Assembly: GCA_018105865.1 (NCBI GenBank)
Contig: CM030834.1
Location: 22,777,922 to 22,841,921, forward strand
Source: Metaphire vulgaris
Taxonomy: Eukaryota > Annelida > Clitellata > Crassiclitellata > Megascolecidae
Direction of reading: 5' to 3'
DNA length: 64,000 nt
Shown here: piece by piece, positions 1 through 25,529 of the stretch
Numbering within the stretch: position 1 is the stretch's first letter
Layout: the number at the start of each line of letters is the position of its first letter
The notes under the pieces: generated by a model
Told to the model about the DNA's origin: nothing
The model's database searches: none
What the model saw: the letters and a program-made list of their open reading frames with translations, nothing else
Translations under genes and position numbers: made by a program

Positions 1-262
1 TGCTCACAATTTTCAATTTAAATCAATGTGGCATTGGTATGAGAAATGGGAAAACCCTGCCTATCAAATTGTCTGCTCTTTCAATAGAAAGAGGAAAGGG
101 TAGTGGAGAAGTAGCAATCTCGCCTCCACAGTACACCCCACCCCACTGGTCTCACTCCTAAGTACTTAAATCTGGAACTGAAGTCTAAAACTTACAAGAA
201 AGGAATGACTGATTTTCAAGATAGGGTAAAAGAGAAACAATTCAGAAAATATTGAATCTTAC

Positions 263-12498
<12,236 letters not shown>

Positions 12499-12507
<9 letters not shown>

Positions 12508-13590
12508 CTAGTCACAAAAACAAAGAATGATCCTAAAATATACTTAGTTTTCAAATAACTTCGCCAAGGTTTTTATAATTTCACATCAAATTTCTGTTGT
12601 CATATTATATTCCATTGTGTTATGGCAAGGAGTACAAGGAATCTACTTACTCATAATTAAGTCACCTTTATTTACTCCAATAACAGGTTTAATGGGCCAG
12701 CCATTCACAGATCAATTATTCACAAATGCTTTCACTCATCAAATCTAATCCAATTGATGCAATAACATAACGATCACACTTTTTTACCATATACCATGAC
12801 CAGGTGTGTCCTTGTTAATGTTCCATCTTTTGACAAACAAATGCAAATGAGACACTTATGAACATTCACTGCTTTGGAATTGGAAAAATTTCAAAAAAGC
12901 ATTGGGTTGCAAGTAAATAAGTAAGTAAAATATTGTATATTTATATAGCGCTTTGGAAAGTAGTACGGTAATATCTGATTATTCGTATGCACTTAATCTT
13001 TCTTGAAACAGCTATAGACAAGGTGGCTTGGCGGCCAGGCAGAGGTCAGTGTGTCCATGAGGTAGCGGGATGGGTTGCTATAGCTATGTAGGAAATGACT
13101 TTTGGAATAGGAAGGTTTTAAGTTTAGACTTAAAGGCTTGAGGAGATAGTGAAGGAATTGTCTGACCAGATCAGGCATTTTGACCATATTGGAGGGAGGT
13201 GTTGAATGGCCAAAACCTCGAAATTTCAATCATCAGCGTGGGCTGAACCTACACCCCCGGTGCCCCCCACCAGAACTCAAACATTCACATTCATACTATA
13301 AACCATTTAAATATTTGAAGCCTTTTTAAAAACATTACTAAGAAAACTCTCACGAAGGCAAGTAAAGCAAAAGTTGTAAACCCCACATGACGATGTGCCA
13401 AAAATCACAAAATTATTAATACTCAAAGTCTGGTAGGCACAAAATAACATTTACTATCAGTGGAAAGCAAAGTGGGTTCCAAATACGACTGGAAATACTC
13501 ATTGAGCAGTTATTGCCATGTAAGGTAAACCTACGCATTTAAACAATTTTCTACTCTTCACTACACACATTTATAAGCACTAAAATCCAA
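12499..13590. other. Spacer right of CPT1
   Basis: Expected to hold the CPT1 promoter and any non-coding first exon. I see a SINE-like repeat and AT-rich sequence but no TATA box or further exon that I can support. Confidence 0.5.
12912..13012 (+). mobile_element. SINE-like dispersed repeat (TATAGCGCT family)
   Basis: Starts with GTAAGTAAGTAA, then TTATATAGCGCTTTGGAAAG and a TTATTCGTATGC block. The same order of blocks recurs at 31303-31390 and 35980-36060, and in reverse near 25540, 30965 and 45560. Confidence 0.7.
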
Positions 13591-13935
13591 ATCTACAACA
13601 CCACTGTCATTCCTCAAATACTATATGGATCTGAAATCTGGGTCGTAAAAAGAGAAGATGAAAAAAGACTACTTGTTGCAGAAATAAGCTCCCTAAGAAG
13701 AATTCTTAGAGTTCAAAACTTCCCAAAAAAGCACTCTACACATAGAAAGAAGGTAAAAAAAGGAAGTGACAGGCTCATAGATAAAATGACAGATAAAAAT
13801 GGATAGACAACATAAAAGAAGATTTCAAAGAAAGACAACTGACAATTGTAGAATGAAGAAAACTAACATTTGACAAAAAAGCCTAGAAGTGTTTTCTGAC
13901 TAGCTATTGCCACTAATGAGTTGGCATAGAGCAAT

Positions 13936-13992
<57 letters not shown>
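13590..13992 (+). mobile_element. LINE 3' remnant with (GAT)n tail
   Basis: Translation gives ILYGSEIWVVKREDEKRLL and SLRRILRV, the C-terminal region after reverse transcriptase in non-LTR elements, interrupted by stops. It ends in the (GAT)n array 13937-13991. Confidence 0.7.
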
Positions 13993-14030
13993 CTACACAC
14001 ATAATGATGGTCAAAACAAAATATATGCAT

Positions 14031-15345
14031 ATATATATATATATTGCATGTAAGGTAAACCTTACATTTTGTTTTGACCAGCATTATATATATATGAGAT
14101 GGGTAATTAATCGATTATGAAGTAATTGATTAGCTAATCGATTAGGTGACCAGCTAATTCTAATTATAATCAATTGGCAAATTTTATCGGCTAATCGTAA
14201 TTCTAATCAATTAGAATTTTAGCTGCTTATTCTAATTATGTTTTAATTACATGACAATTAGCCATCCGAGGCAGTCTTGCGGACAGTCTAGTTGAGCAGA
14301 TGGTGATTGCGAAATGCAATGCAGACATGCTACCTTAGACTGAGACTTTTCTATAAAACTTACAGCTTATAGACTAAGTGTTTTGTGTGATTACTGTTAA
14401 CAACTGGAAAAGCCAGCCATTACCAAACATTTGCAGCTGCATGCAATTACTGCAGATATTAAATTAGTATTTTAAAACTGTATTTTTGCGTGGTGTGTCA
14501 ACTGTATCGCGAACATCGACAATCAAATTGTAATTCTAATTGATTACCAGTGTTGCGCGGTGACAAGTACAGCAGCGTTACAATACTTAAGTACAATTCT
14601 GAGTACTTCGCACTGTGTACACAATTTTCAGAGTACTTTTATTGAGTTTTATTCAAATATTAGTACTTTTTGTTACATTATGACGTCTCGTTACTAAAAT
14701 TCTAATCGCTAATCAATTACTTGTGTTGCTGTTCAAACAGTGTTTAATTAATTCTAATAGTCCCTAAGGTTGTTAGAATTAGCTATTTTGCTGCTAAGTT
14801 AATGGTGTATAGGGCCTATGAGTCAAGGCTGGAAAAAACCTAGGTTTATAAAGATAAAATTTAGATTTTTAGGTTAACCATTTGCTATACTCTTCTAACG
14901 TATGTTTCTCTGTCTGCAGAGAGTAAAAAATTTAAGGACATTAAATATACGTTTTCATTTTTCTTTTTATAGAACAAAACCCTAAAAGCCTAAATTTTGA
15001 CTTTTTAGTTGTTTTTTATAAAACACCTAGGTTTTTAAATAATTTTCAGCCCTGATTTAACTGTTTACTGCATGTTGTTTTAAAAAGATTTAATGTGATT
15101 TCATGATAATGTGGAGCTGTTGACGATTCCGTCTATCACTGTACTTTTTACTTTTTACTTTTTAAAATACTTTTTTACTTTTTGGGGTCAAACTTTTTAC
15201 TTTTTTTTTACTTTTAAAACAAACTGAGTACTTTAATGCTAAGTCTAATGAATTGAACAAAGTGTAGAACTAATTCTAATGCTAATCAATTAGGTGCTAG
15301 CAGGAACTAATTCTAATTCAAATTTATTAGATTTTTGTCTAATTG
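14031..15345. other. AT-rich tract with repeated CTAATT motifs
   Basis: No gene. The tract holds many copies of AATTCTAATT / AATCGATTAG-like motifs on both strands (14105-14240, 14525-14770, 15240-15340) and a run of TACTTTTTACTTTTT near 15140-15215. Probably a decayed transposon; family not recognised. Confidence 0.5.
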
Positions 15346-15346
15346 T

Positions 15347-15348
<2 letters not shown>

Positions 15349-15414
<66 letters not shown>
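15349..15414 (+). repeat. (AT)n microsatellite
   Basis: About 66 bp of alternating AT, able to form a cruciform. Confidence 0.95.
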
Positions 15415-15416
<2 letters not shown>

Positions 15417-15644
15417 CATCCAACTGTTTACTAGTTAATCATCAGGACACTGTATAAAATATTAGGGTCAATTTTTTTAAAAAACAAGTACCTTTAATGC
15501 GATTCACCGAACTAAGAATCCAGAATTGACGAGTTCGATGCTGGCGCTGCAACTGCCAACTTCGAATCGACACCGCTCACCGCTGACGTGATCACGTGAT
15601 ATTGGAATGCTACTGTCACGTGGTATATAACTGATATTATAAAA

Positions 15645-15775
15645 GCCATGGAGTTATTATTAGAGAAGACGGCATTACGTCATTTGGCTGAGGCCAACTA
15701 TTTGGAAATTTCCCAAACGGCAGCCACATTGGTAGACTCAAAATATCATCAGCTGAGCCATGGGAAATAGCTGCA
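15645..15775 (+). mobile_element. Fragment related to long-TIR MITE (family H)
   Basis: Contains CCATGGAGTTATTATTAGAG, GACGGCATTACGTCATTTGG and GACGGCAGCCACA-like blocks in the same order as the intact element at 63493-63728, but lacks its right inverted repeat. Confidence 0.65.
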
Positions 15776-15844
15776 GCCTGCAGGAATGTTTTACCAATGT
15801 TCTAAGATCTTGTTATTAGTATGTATTGAAAATGGAGATTCAGA

Positions 15845-15900
15845 TCAGTGGAGGCTCCAGGATTTGGCAAGTGGGGGGGGGGGGCATAGGCGGCGCAATC
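15845..15900 (+). mobile_element. Family A MITE, left-end fragment
   Basis: CAGTGGAGGCTCCAGGATTT then GGCAAGTGGGG matches the left end of the family A MITEs; the right end is missing. Confidence 0.65.
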
Positions 15901-16304
15901 CTATCGGCCCCGTCGGCCCAGGCCGGTGTACTTTTAAAAGTACCCCGGCACCCCGGCCCGCCATAGGCCGTGCCGGGGTACTTTTAAAGAAGAAAGAACC
16001 TCGAATTGTTTTAATAAATTTTCAGTTTGTGATCTTACATTAGGCCTACATTAAAGTCTATACAATGTAGCCTACTCTTGGTTTTCACTTTTCAGGTTTC
16101 AAACCAAACTTTCGGAACATCGATCATTTCTATGCCACACATTTATAAAGGTGATGTAATTTTTTTAATTAAAAGGCATTTTAGAAACAGTTAGGCCTAT
16201 GTCTATTTTATAAAGCACGCTTGAAAATGCATGTTGGCTAGTGCAGGGCCTATATACAGTAGTAGGCCTACAGTGTTTCCAGGTCGCGACCCAAAAGTTG
16301 GTCG

Positions 16305-16501
16305 CAGCAGGGTTTAATCTAGGCCGTTTCCGGGGAGGGGAAATTGCTCTTTTCTCCCGGAAATTTCAAATTCCCCCTCGGAAATTTTGGCATAATACAT
16401 CAACTAACAGCAGCCGCAGAATTCCCCCTGGCTTTGTGAGTTTCCCCCGGCTTTGTCAATTCCTTCCCCCCCCCCGGAGTCCAGGAGTCTAGATTAAACA
16501 C
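16305..16501 (+). mobile_element. Family C MITE
   Basis: Runs from GGTTTAATCTAGGCCG to GAGTCTAGATTAAACACTG with a C-rich interior. The right end and interior match the element at 44262-44389, and a shorter relative is at 22530-22617. Confidence 0.7.
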
Positions 16502-16822
16502 TGGATCGCAGAGCCAGTGCCGTATTAACCATGGCGCATTTGCGCCAGGTCCACTGGTTCAACTTTTATTATTTTTTAAATAAATAAGTTATATCAAATC
16601 ACGAACAATGAATTTTAATAAAAGCACAGTGCTAGACCTAATTGTATTTCATTTTAAATAAATATATATAAGGAAATTTTCTACATTTTAAAATTAATTG
16701 TCATAATTTTATGGCCGAGGTTTGAAACTTCGAACTTAGAGGGTTGAGAGCCTTTTAAAGTTTTGTTGCGTTGTTTGCCCCAGGCCTCCAAAGAAGTTTA
16801 CCCGGCACTGCGCAGGGCTTAA

Positions 16823-17682
<860 letters not shown>

Positions 17683-17963
17683 GTATACGAGGATTAGGCG
17701 ACGACAAGGAATTGAATGACCGATACGCGTCCGTCCTTCTCGGTAGGAATGACAGAAGAATGGATTTCCAGGAATGACAAAGAAAAGTCAGACGACGAAA
17801 CGGAAACGTATATGGAAACAATAATTCTGTCTTCCGCGGAACACAAAAGAAAAGAAGACGATTTGATTATATACGGCATTTGGAAGAATGGCGTATAGAA
17901 AAGTTCTCGAAACCAAAATGCGATTAAATGATGCGATTAATAAAGATGAACATTTCCTGCTGA

Positions 17964-17966
<3 letters not shown>

Positions 17967-18034
<68 letters not shown>
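17967..18034 (+). repeat. (CT)n microsatellite
   Basis: About 68 bp of CT repeats. Confidence 0.95.
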
Positions 18035-18038
<4 letters not shown>

Positions 18039-18721
18039 ATCTATTTACATTCTTTTCTCGCTGATTTCCATAATTCGCTGTTAAATCTCATTGTAACGAG
18101 TGTCAAAACTGTTTATCGAGAGGAGATAAATTATGTCGCAAATATATTAATTAATTAGAAATAACGCTAGTAACATGTATCGTCTGTGTGTATTCGGCAA
18201 TAGGCGTAATCTAATATAAAATGTCAGATACAGAAAGGTTAATGCACCGAAAATGTGATGGCAGCAAAGTATACGATTTGCCCGGGAACGGGTGGGAGTT
18301 AGCCTCCTTCTTTTTCTCCTCCTCCTCCTCCTCCTCCTCCTCCTCCTCTTTTTCCTCCTTATCCTCTTACTCAGTAGTTTAGAACGACGCCTGTCTATTG
18401 TTGTGAATTTGAGATATAGTATAGTACCTAAATCTATGTCTCTCTAGCGAATGTTCTTGTTACCAGTCGGTTGGATTATTGTAACTTCTGATGTATACTT
18501 CTGATGTCGCGACTGGGTCTTCTTTGTAAACACAAGATAAGATAATTGTAATGTAATTGTAATGCAGAGATAGACCGATCAATCGATCAATTGATTGATT
18601 GATTGATTGATTGATTGGTCGATAGTTAAAATCAGTCCAAATAAGAATCACCATCAGAACATTTTTAACTGATATAATATATGCCACATGCAGTAAATTA
18701 ACAAACTTGAAACTTCTACAG

Positions 18722-18722
<1 letters not shown>

Positions 18723-18818
<96 letters not shown>
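18723..18818 (+). repeat. (AAT)n microsatellite
   Basis: About 95 bp of TAA/AAT repeats, no gene. Confidence 0.96.
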
Positions 18819-19086
18819 TGAGGTAGGCTAAGAAGTGCTCTAAGTCTAAGGATGTCTCAACGGAGTCTACGCTTTTCTACGTCGTATAGACTACATCAAC
18901 ATTGATGGAAATTGTAAGACATATGCGTGTCCATGTCAACAGCTAGGATAACGATAGATGAAAACAAAAGTTTCTATGTATGTAATACAGTAATAGTTTT
19001 CCAATGTTAATAATAATAAAAATTATTATTATTATTAAAATTATTGATTTTCAAATGATCGCTGCAGACCCAATTGTCTTCGTTGA

Positions 19087-19620
19087 TCACGGTCCCAGTA
19101 AGGGAGACGAGTATCCTGGCCTCCAGGGCATATTATAATCAACAGTAGCCAAACGAAGGACGATTAATATGATCCCAAAAACAAGAATCGTCATAACGAT
19201 GACATATGCTTTGTGATCCGCAATCACTGAGTTCAGCATTTTCATCTCTCTCTTGAGGACTTTTACAACGGTCGGCATGACAGCCATCGTAACCACAGGC
19301 ACGCCGATTGCCATAGTAAGGAGTTCCACTATTTCCATCTGTGTAATGATAACCATGAAGATCAGACCTCGAATGGTGAAGAGTACCTTCGTGCCGTGCT
19401 TTCGAATCAGTTTTGCCAATTCGACTGCCGCTGGAAAGAGAACGTCAATCGCAAATCCGGCAATCAGGATTGCCGGCATCATCCAAATCCAAACGACAAT
19501 CATAGTAGGAGCCACGAGGCCCACGATGATGATGATGATGATCCCAGCAACATTGAACGTATCGATGACGGCAAATATTCTCGGAAACATGATTGGAAGG
19601 TTACACTGACGATTGACCAC
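19087..19620 (-). CDS. Orphan hydrophobic multi-membrane protein, intronless ORF
   Basis: A 177-codon ORF with a normal stop. I do not recognise the family. Visible: residues about 24-60 are very hydrophobic (AGIIIIIIVGLVAPTMIVVW and following), then VELAKLIRKHG as a short basic amphipathic stretch, more hydrophobic segments near residues 80-115 (LFTIRGLIFMVIIT, AIGVPVVTMAV), a KREMKM turn, and a last helix VIVMTILVFGIILIVLRLA before a polar tail YNMPWRPGYSS. This suggests four or five membrane segments. A second Met at residue 11 could be the start. Long (ATG/ATC)-rich stretches are not the reason for the frame being open, which favours a real gene, but there is no supporting homologue or polyadenylation signal that I can point to. 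Confidence 0.5.
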   Translation of the reverse strand: MVNRQCNLPIMFPRIFAVIDTFNVAGIIIIIIVGLVAPTMIVVWIWMMPAILIAGFAIDVLFPAAVELAKLIRKHGTKVLFTIRGLIFMVIITQMEIVELLTMAIGVPVVTMAVMPTVVKVLKREMKMLNSVIADHKAYVIVMTILVFGIILIVLRLATVDYNMPWRPGYSSPLLGP

Positions 19621-19935
19621 TATTGATCACACAAATTCATTGCCTTCTTTATAAAAACCTATCAGCAGAGATACACACTTTACCATACATAAAAGCAAAT
19701 TACACACAAACACATTTAGAAAATACAGTAACAGAACACCCCAACTGTGTGATAGATGGATAATATCATGAAGATCTGTTACTAAGTCAGTTTGCCTCTA
19801 TCTCCTAAACGGCTCCCAGAAAACACTACGCTTTTGAAATTTCGTAGAAGTCTCCTGGAAATGCTAATAAGAGGCGCTGCTATGTAGCCTACAGCTGCGA
19901 CCAGGCTGACAGCCAAGATCTCGACCGTTGTGGCC

Positions 19936-20132
19936 CAGTGTTTATTCTAGGCCTTCTCTGAGGGGCGAATTCCCCCCCCCCCAAGTTTTAAAATTCCCCC
20001 ACCCAAATTTTTTATATGTTAGCTGAGGGATGGAAATTTAATTCCCCACCACCACCAAAAAAGTGTGGAGACTCAGACCTTGTCCCCCAAACATTTCAAC
20101 CCCCCATGTCAAGGTGGCTAGAATAAACACTG
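19936..20132 (+). mobile_element. Family B MITE with 9-bp TSD
   Basis: Termini CAGTGTTTATTCTAG and CTAGAATAAACACTG, flanked by perfect 9-bp duplications GTTGTGGCC (19927-19935, 20133-20141). Confidence 0.93.
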
Positions 20133-20978
20133 GTTGTGGCCCATCGTCCTAGAGAACCAGAGCCTTTTTAAAAGTTAAATTTACCACTGCACTAAACTAA
20201 GAAAATTGTCATTTGATTTTAACATTGCACATTTTCAATGTATCGCTGCACATTTTGTGTATCACTGCTCGCTGAAAAAAGGCCCCTCCTTGGACCGATT
20301 GGAAGCTATTTTTCTTGCCGTAATCCGATGAACGTTGTTTGATTGAAGTCATGTTTACTAAATAGCAACAGGCAACAGGCAATCAGGGCGTAGTCCATCG
20401 CTGGCAACAGTGCGTGAATACGTGTCTTCTTTCTAAACAGCACACAGTAGAAGGTCTTGAACAGTCACAAATAAGCATTAAAAGCAACTCAGAATACATA
20501 ACGACACCCACGAAGGGGGTGGGGTGGGGTGGTGAAATCACAGCTAGAACGAATGACTAATAAATTACATTGGTAGGTCCTATTACAGTCATGATACTTG
20601 CCTCGATAAACTCAGTCTACCGTTTAATATGTACCATGTTCCGAAAGACGAAAGCGAAACCACTTCAGAGATTCAATCGGGAATTTTACGACGTCACTGC
20701 ATCGCCGTGGCAACAACTCGTAGCCTACACCTGCCGATACGAACCAGGTGAATGTTTGACACGCGCCAGTGAAATTAGTGCAATTTTCAGTCCAAAGACG
20801 TTCACCAAATAGTCGTTCTTTCACATCGAACATCAAAATTAACGTTTAAAAATTAAGACAGAGTTGAGCTCTGAAGATCTCAAACTGGAGTGAAACTGCT
20901 GATAACAAGACTGTTATCCCATCGAAAACAGAGAAGGACAATACTCTTCGGTTCGGTATGACTTATGTATGCACCAAT

Positions 20979-21164
20979 CAGGAATATTTTACACCCCTAA
21001 CACACCCCACCAAATCTGAGACCGAACCCCCTCCCTTCAACACCCTCCAATCTCAGCTATGCGACGACCTTTTTTGCCTGTCAGACACTTTTTCGGGGCA
21101 GAGGACCCCCAGGCCACAGAATTTACCGACACCCACCAAATTGATAATCCTGGAAATAACCCTG
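20979..21164 (+). mobile_element. Family F MITE
   Basis: Starts CAGGAATATTTTACACCCC and ends GGAAATAACCCTG; flanks GCACCAAT and GCACCGAT match at 7 of 8 positions. Contains the shared core motif near 21061-21084. Confidence 0.85.
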
Positions 21165-21788
21165 GCACCGATTACTGTTGTTATTAGTGAGCTTCTATAG
21201 CGCCATTTTAGTAATGCGCTTGACATCGATGTCGATGGTCGCTCCAAGTAATAATATGCGTAAACTTCTATTAGGCCGCCCCCACTTTTTGAAAGGCCAC
21301 CATAGGGAGTGGGGAAGATATAGGGGTTGGGCCCCCACTTTTTCAATGAAGTTCACGCCAATGCTCCAAGTGGAGTTGACAGCAACGATTAAATGTCAAA
21401 GACTTAGTATCAACCATAATGTATCTGTCGTTCATTTGCATTGAAGTTTGTCTCCATAGAATGCAACTATTTATGAACAAGGCTTCTGCAAACTGATGAT
21501 TATTCATCTTATAATGGATTCAAACGGACTGGAATAACGAATACGAATTCCCTTGCTCTATAGTCACGTTTCAAAGTCAAAGAACCAACTGAATTCTCGT
21601 TTATAATGCATAGAATGTATAGAATACATATATGTGTGTGTGTGCGTGCGTGTGCGTGTGTAACTCAATGATTAAAAATCAAAACAGCGAATTCATACTT
21701 CATTAAATTATGGCACGAGATAATTTGATTTTTCTAAATAAAAGTCTCCAATACGATTAATCGATTAATAAGGTTTAAAATCGACACG

Positions 21789-21791
<3 letters not shown>

Positions 21792-21879
<88 letters not shown>
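21792..21879 (+). repeat. (TA)n microsatellite
   Basis: About 88 bp alternating TA, about 165 bp downstream of the minus-strand ORF at 22046. Confidence 0.96.
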
Positions 21880-21881
<2 letters not shown>

Positions 21882-22045
21882 CGACGAACATTTCCAAATC
21901 TGCAACCGAACGAGAACTAGCACACGATAATTTCATGTCTCCGGACAATTTTTTTATCATAAGTCCCTCGGGAATGGAGCACCGAAAGCATAAAATATAA
22001 TTATATATAATATTAATAATGTGTGATAAACTTTTAAACGTCTGT

Positions 22046-22438
22046 TTAATAATCATATTTGGCGACGATGTCGTCTCCTCGCGTCCACTCTCTGATGATC
22101 TGTTCAATGGTCGACCGGAAACCAGGACAACGGCATCGCACATCCGTTCCCTTGCATCGGGTCGTGAATCTCCCTTCGTTGGCGCTCTGTACCACCGTGA
22201 CGGTGACTTTGCTCAGTTTTCCGGCGCCCTGCAGATGCTTATAGAGGAAGAGGCGACGACAGCCCGACACCGCGTACCATTTGTCTTCCTTCTTCATGCA
22301 CCTCAGCTGCGGTAGATCGGTCACGCTCAGTTTGCCAGCGAGAAGGCGAGCAAAGGTGTGCGTCAGAGGAATTTTATCGGAAAATCTGTTGGAGATGCTA
22401 TCTTGAGAGTAGCGAATCTCACTCGGGCTCAGGTTCAT
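22046..22438 (-). CDS. RYSQDSISN-family protein, copy 1 (possibly ParB-like fold)
   Basis: The ATG at 22438 starts about 130 codons; an upstream ATG at 22522 would add 28 residues not conserved in copy 2, so I prefer 22438. Motifs in order: SEIRYSQDSISNRF, FARLLAGKLSVTDLP, WYAVSGCRRLFLYKHL, RFTTRC-DVRCR, and a C-terminal EQIIREWTRGDDIVAKYDY. The RYSQDSIS plus W/YxxxxxRRL pattern occurs in a family of small uncharacterised metazoan and bacterial proteins that I recall as resembling the ParB/sulfiredoxin fold; that link is from memory and unverified. A clear paralogue lies at 27010-27568 in the same orientation. No introns. Confidence 0.72.
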   Translation of the reverse strand: MNLSPSEIRYSQDSISNRFSDKIPLTHTFARLLAGKLSVTDLPQLRCMKKEDKWYAVSGCRRLFLYKHLQGAGKLSKVTVTVVQSANEGRFTTRCKGTDVRCRCPGFRSTIEQIIREWTRGDDIVAKYDY

Positions 22439-22529
22439 TTCTCCTATAACGATAAAATTCTGACGATGAGGTTTGAATTTGGGATCGTTCGTACGAACGC
22501 TGTTTTTGACAGGCCATGTCACAACCAGT

Positions 22530-22617
22530 GTTTACGCTGTTTCCGGGGAAAATTTTGACAGAAATTTTTTCGCCCCCTCGGCTTTTTGAGTTAGTCCAGG
22601 AGTCTAGATTAAACAAC
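22530..22617 (+). mobile_element. Short family C MITE relative
   Basis: CAGTGTTTACGCTGTTTCCG to GAGTCTAGATTAAACAACCTG; a short or deleted member of the CAGTGTTT-ended elements. It overlaps the 5' flank of the adjacent minus-strand gene. Confidence 0.55.
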
Positions 22618-23312
22618 CTGTCGCAAATCTCGGGCCCTCTTAATTAAATCGTCGTCGATAAATTACGTCACGCAGTTTTTTTCCATTTAACATATTCAAT
22701 TTTCAGGAGCGACATACAGTATACATGTTCAACCTCTGGCAATGATGACAAATATAAGTGAGACCTAAACTTCCATATATTTCGGGCAAAAATTTGTTGA
22801 TGAGCAACAAAATTGTCTTCTTAAACGCTTTTACTATAACACCTATATCAGGTATATTTCAGGTTTCATATCTACGGAAAGTGTGACGTCACGGTGGTCT
22901 TTGCTCTTTAGGCCTACCCCCCTGTCACAAACTGTAACGCTTTCTTAGACCCCTCCTCCTCGAGCGTGGCACCACGTACTTTATGGATGGTCCCTTTAAC
23001 TGAATTCACATGTGTCTATTTTTCACTTGGTTACTGAAAGAGTAGCATCAGGATTTTGAACAATTGATCTATTTTTTACCAGCACGAGGCCATCTTGTAT
23101 TCAAGTCATTTTATTGATAATCCAAAAGGCAAACTTAGGCAAAAACTTCATCGATTTCTAATCAGCATTCGATTGTACACTTAAAGTTTTGGATGCTGAA
23201 AGCAAATTGGTTTTTCACGACTAAAGTAGAACGTAGTGATGAATATTGGTCCATGTAGGCTAATAGCATCTATCTGATGGCATTGCTGACGTGTCATAAC
23301 TCAATGTAGGCC

Positions 23313-23611
23313 CAGTGGCGTAGCCAGGATTTCCAGAAGGGTGGGGTTGGTTTTGACAGTGACCAACTTCGAAAAAATCTTGACAAGCAAAAAAGGTCAT
23401 CCTCAGCTTTCCTTCTTCTATAGTTTTCCCTTCCAGATACTGACAAGCAAAAAAGTTCGTCACCTCTTACACCGTTACATTCTATAGCCAAGGGGTTTTC
23501 ACCCCCAAAATCGCGCCCCAAATAAATTTTTTTATTAGAAACTCATTTAAAAAATTCTTTTTCGGCAGCCAAGGGGGCTTAGCCCCCAACCCTCCTTTGG
23601 CTACGCCACTG
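23313..23611 (+). mobile_element. Family E MITE
   Basis: CAGTGGCGTAGCCAGG to TTTGGCTACGCCACTG, flanked by TGTAGGCC and TATAGGCC (7 of 8). Two copies of the shared core motif inside (23379-23400, 23438-23461). Confidence 0.88.
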
Positions 23612-23882
23612 TATAGGCCTAAGTTAATTCTGATGACTTACCGGAACTAAGGCTGTAACGTGGCTGAGATGGTCTTCTATTCAGCAGCATCGTAGTTGAA
23701 GCCTAATGCCTAACTAATTAATCGATAGTTTGCCTGAAAGCAAAAGAAACGCTTACAAAATAATAATTGATCTCTGACTTTTTATAAAATTTTCAAATAA
23801 TAAATTTTTAAAAATCTTTCTTCCATGAATTTTGTTGATATGTTCGTTTGCATATCGCTGCAGTTTTGAACCAACAGCGAGT

Positions 23883-23962
23883 TTAACCCCTTAACTGGGT
23901 ATTTAACTGTAACTCAATGTAAAATGGATGGATATATCCGGGGTCCCCAGTTAAGGGGTTAA
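23883..23962 (+). mobile_element. TTAA-flanked palindromic mini-element, copy 1
   Basis: About 80 bp: TTAA-CCCCTTAAC, a TTTAACTGTAACTCAATGTA core, then GTTAAGGGG-TTAA. TTAA target duplication and CCC-type ends resemble piggyBac MITEs. Confidence 0.85.
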
Positions 23963-24645
23963 ACAGAGATCAGGTCCAAAGACTAGCTATAGGCCCTATA
24001 TTTGAATTCAAATGAAAATCTAAAACTATCAGCCTCTTATAAAATGCATATACAACGTTCAGTTATGCTTATAGGCATGGTAGTCAAACCTAATTATATT
24101 TACCGAATATCGACTTTACGATTTAGCAAAACCGACGAAATCAGAGCTTCATAAGGAATCGCTTATAACCAGTGCACACCTTTTTATTGCTCTGCTGTGT
24201 TGATGTTTCCTTTGGCGACTCGAGTGTTGTTAGTAGAAATGTTGAGGTCTTTGGGTGGTAAAGCAAACATTAACTATAATCGGAAAATCGAAACAGAGAC
24301 TGAATAGCCTAGTGTTGTCTATGAAAGTATTGACGTGACTACATGCACTAAACTACTTCTGTTATTAGAAACATCTGCTGGCGAAAGTCGAAACCGAAAA
24401 TCATCTGTAAATTCTATCTATCTACTTCCCAAGACAGAATATCGTACAAAGAATTTTTTTATATAGTGCTGAGATCGTTAGTTTGCTGAACGAGTCGAAA
24501 TCGACCTACGACTGGACTTTATTTAGTCTCTACATCTTTTAAAATGCAACGGCCTGCTGCATTTTGGATAGGCCTACCAGAGGCATATGCCCCCTGGCGC
24601 CGAGGTGGGGGGGCGCAAAATGTGGGTATATGGGCAAGTGAAATG

Positions 24646-24877
24646 CAGTGGACCGACTTTTTTGCTCCATCTATGAAGAGGGGGCCAGGGGTACCGCCCT
24701 TTTTGCTCCTCCTATTGAGTGCCTGGCCCCCAGTGACCCCCAGTTGGGACCTGAAAAAAAAATACTTAATGCTACATACATTAAACAACGATAAAATGGT
24801 TGGCTCCCCGATGCTTGATTTTATAATTTGCCATCCCAACGGCCCCCATTTATTGCCAAATCCTAGAGCCGCCACTG
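24646..24877 (-). mobile_element. Family A hAT-like MITE, reversed
   Basis: The right end reads CTAGAGCCGCCACTG and the left end CAGTGGACCGAC, with perfect 8-bp flanks GTGAAATG (24638-24645, 24878-24885). The interior matches family A in reverse. Confidence 0.9.
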
Positions 24878-25529
24878 GTGAAATGCATAATAAAGAAGAA
24901 AGAAAACAAAATTTTTGCGACGACCGAGATTTTTTGCTCGTCAGCACTACTGTTTGAAAGAGGATAAAAAATGCAAAAAATGTAAGACTTGAGGAGGCGC
25001 GAGCAATTGCGAGTTGAAAAACAATTAATGCAAATGACGCCCTGCATTTTTGCTCGTCAGCACTGTTCAGTGGGGGTGCTAACGGTACACTTTGGCCCCC
25101 GGGCGCCGGATACCCTCTCTCCGTCTCTGAGGCCTACGCTTTGAATTAAGACACTCTTTGTCCGGCAATAAAAACCCTTAGTACGATACTATCCTCTAGA
25201 GTTAAATAACGCTTCTTTTTTCATAGTCTGCGTTGCTGCTTCCACCCCACCCCCACCCCCCACTCTCACTTGATCTCTGGAATTGCCTTGTCGCGCTGAC
25301 CACTAAACTGCGATTATAGCTATTTCAACGGTACACTAAGCCAGTGTTGGAGTTGTGAAATTTGAGCTGCATGGGGGGTTTGAGATTTTGATCAGACTGA
25401 AATTCAACGAATGACAGAAACTGCATGTGCCCGATATGCGATATTTTTGGGAGGGTTGCAAAGTTAGCTGAGGGGAGAGTTCAACCCCCTCCCCCTCCGA
25501 CAACTCCAACACTGCATTAAGCGCCTATA

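Noticed and set aside
16241..16492. 83-codon plus-strand ORF
   Set aside because: Lies over a family C MITE; C-rich sequence keeps the frame open.
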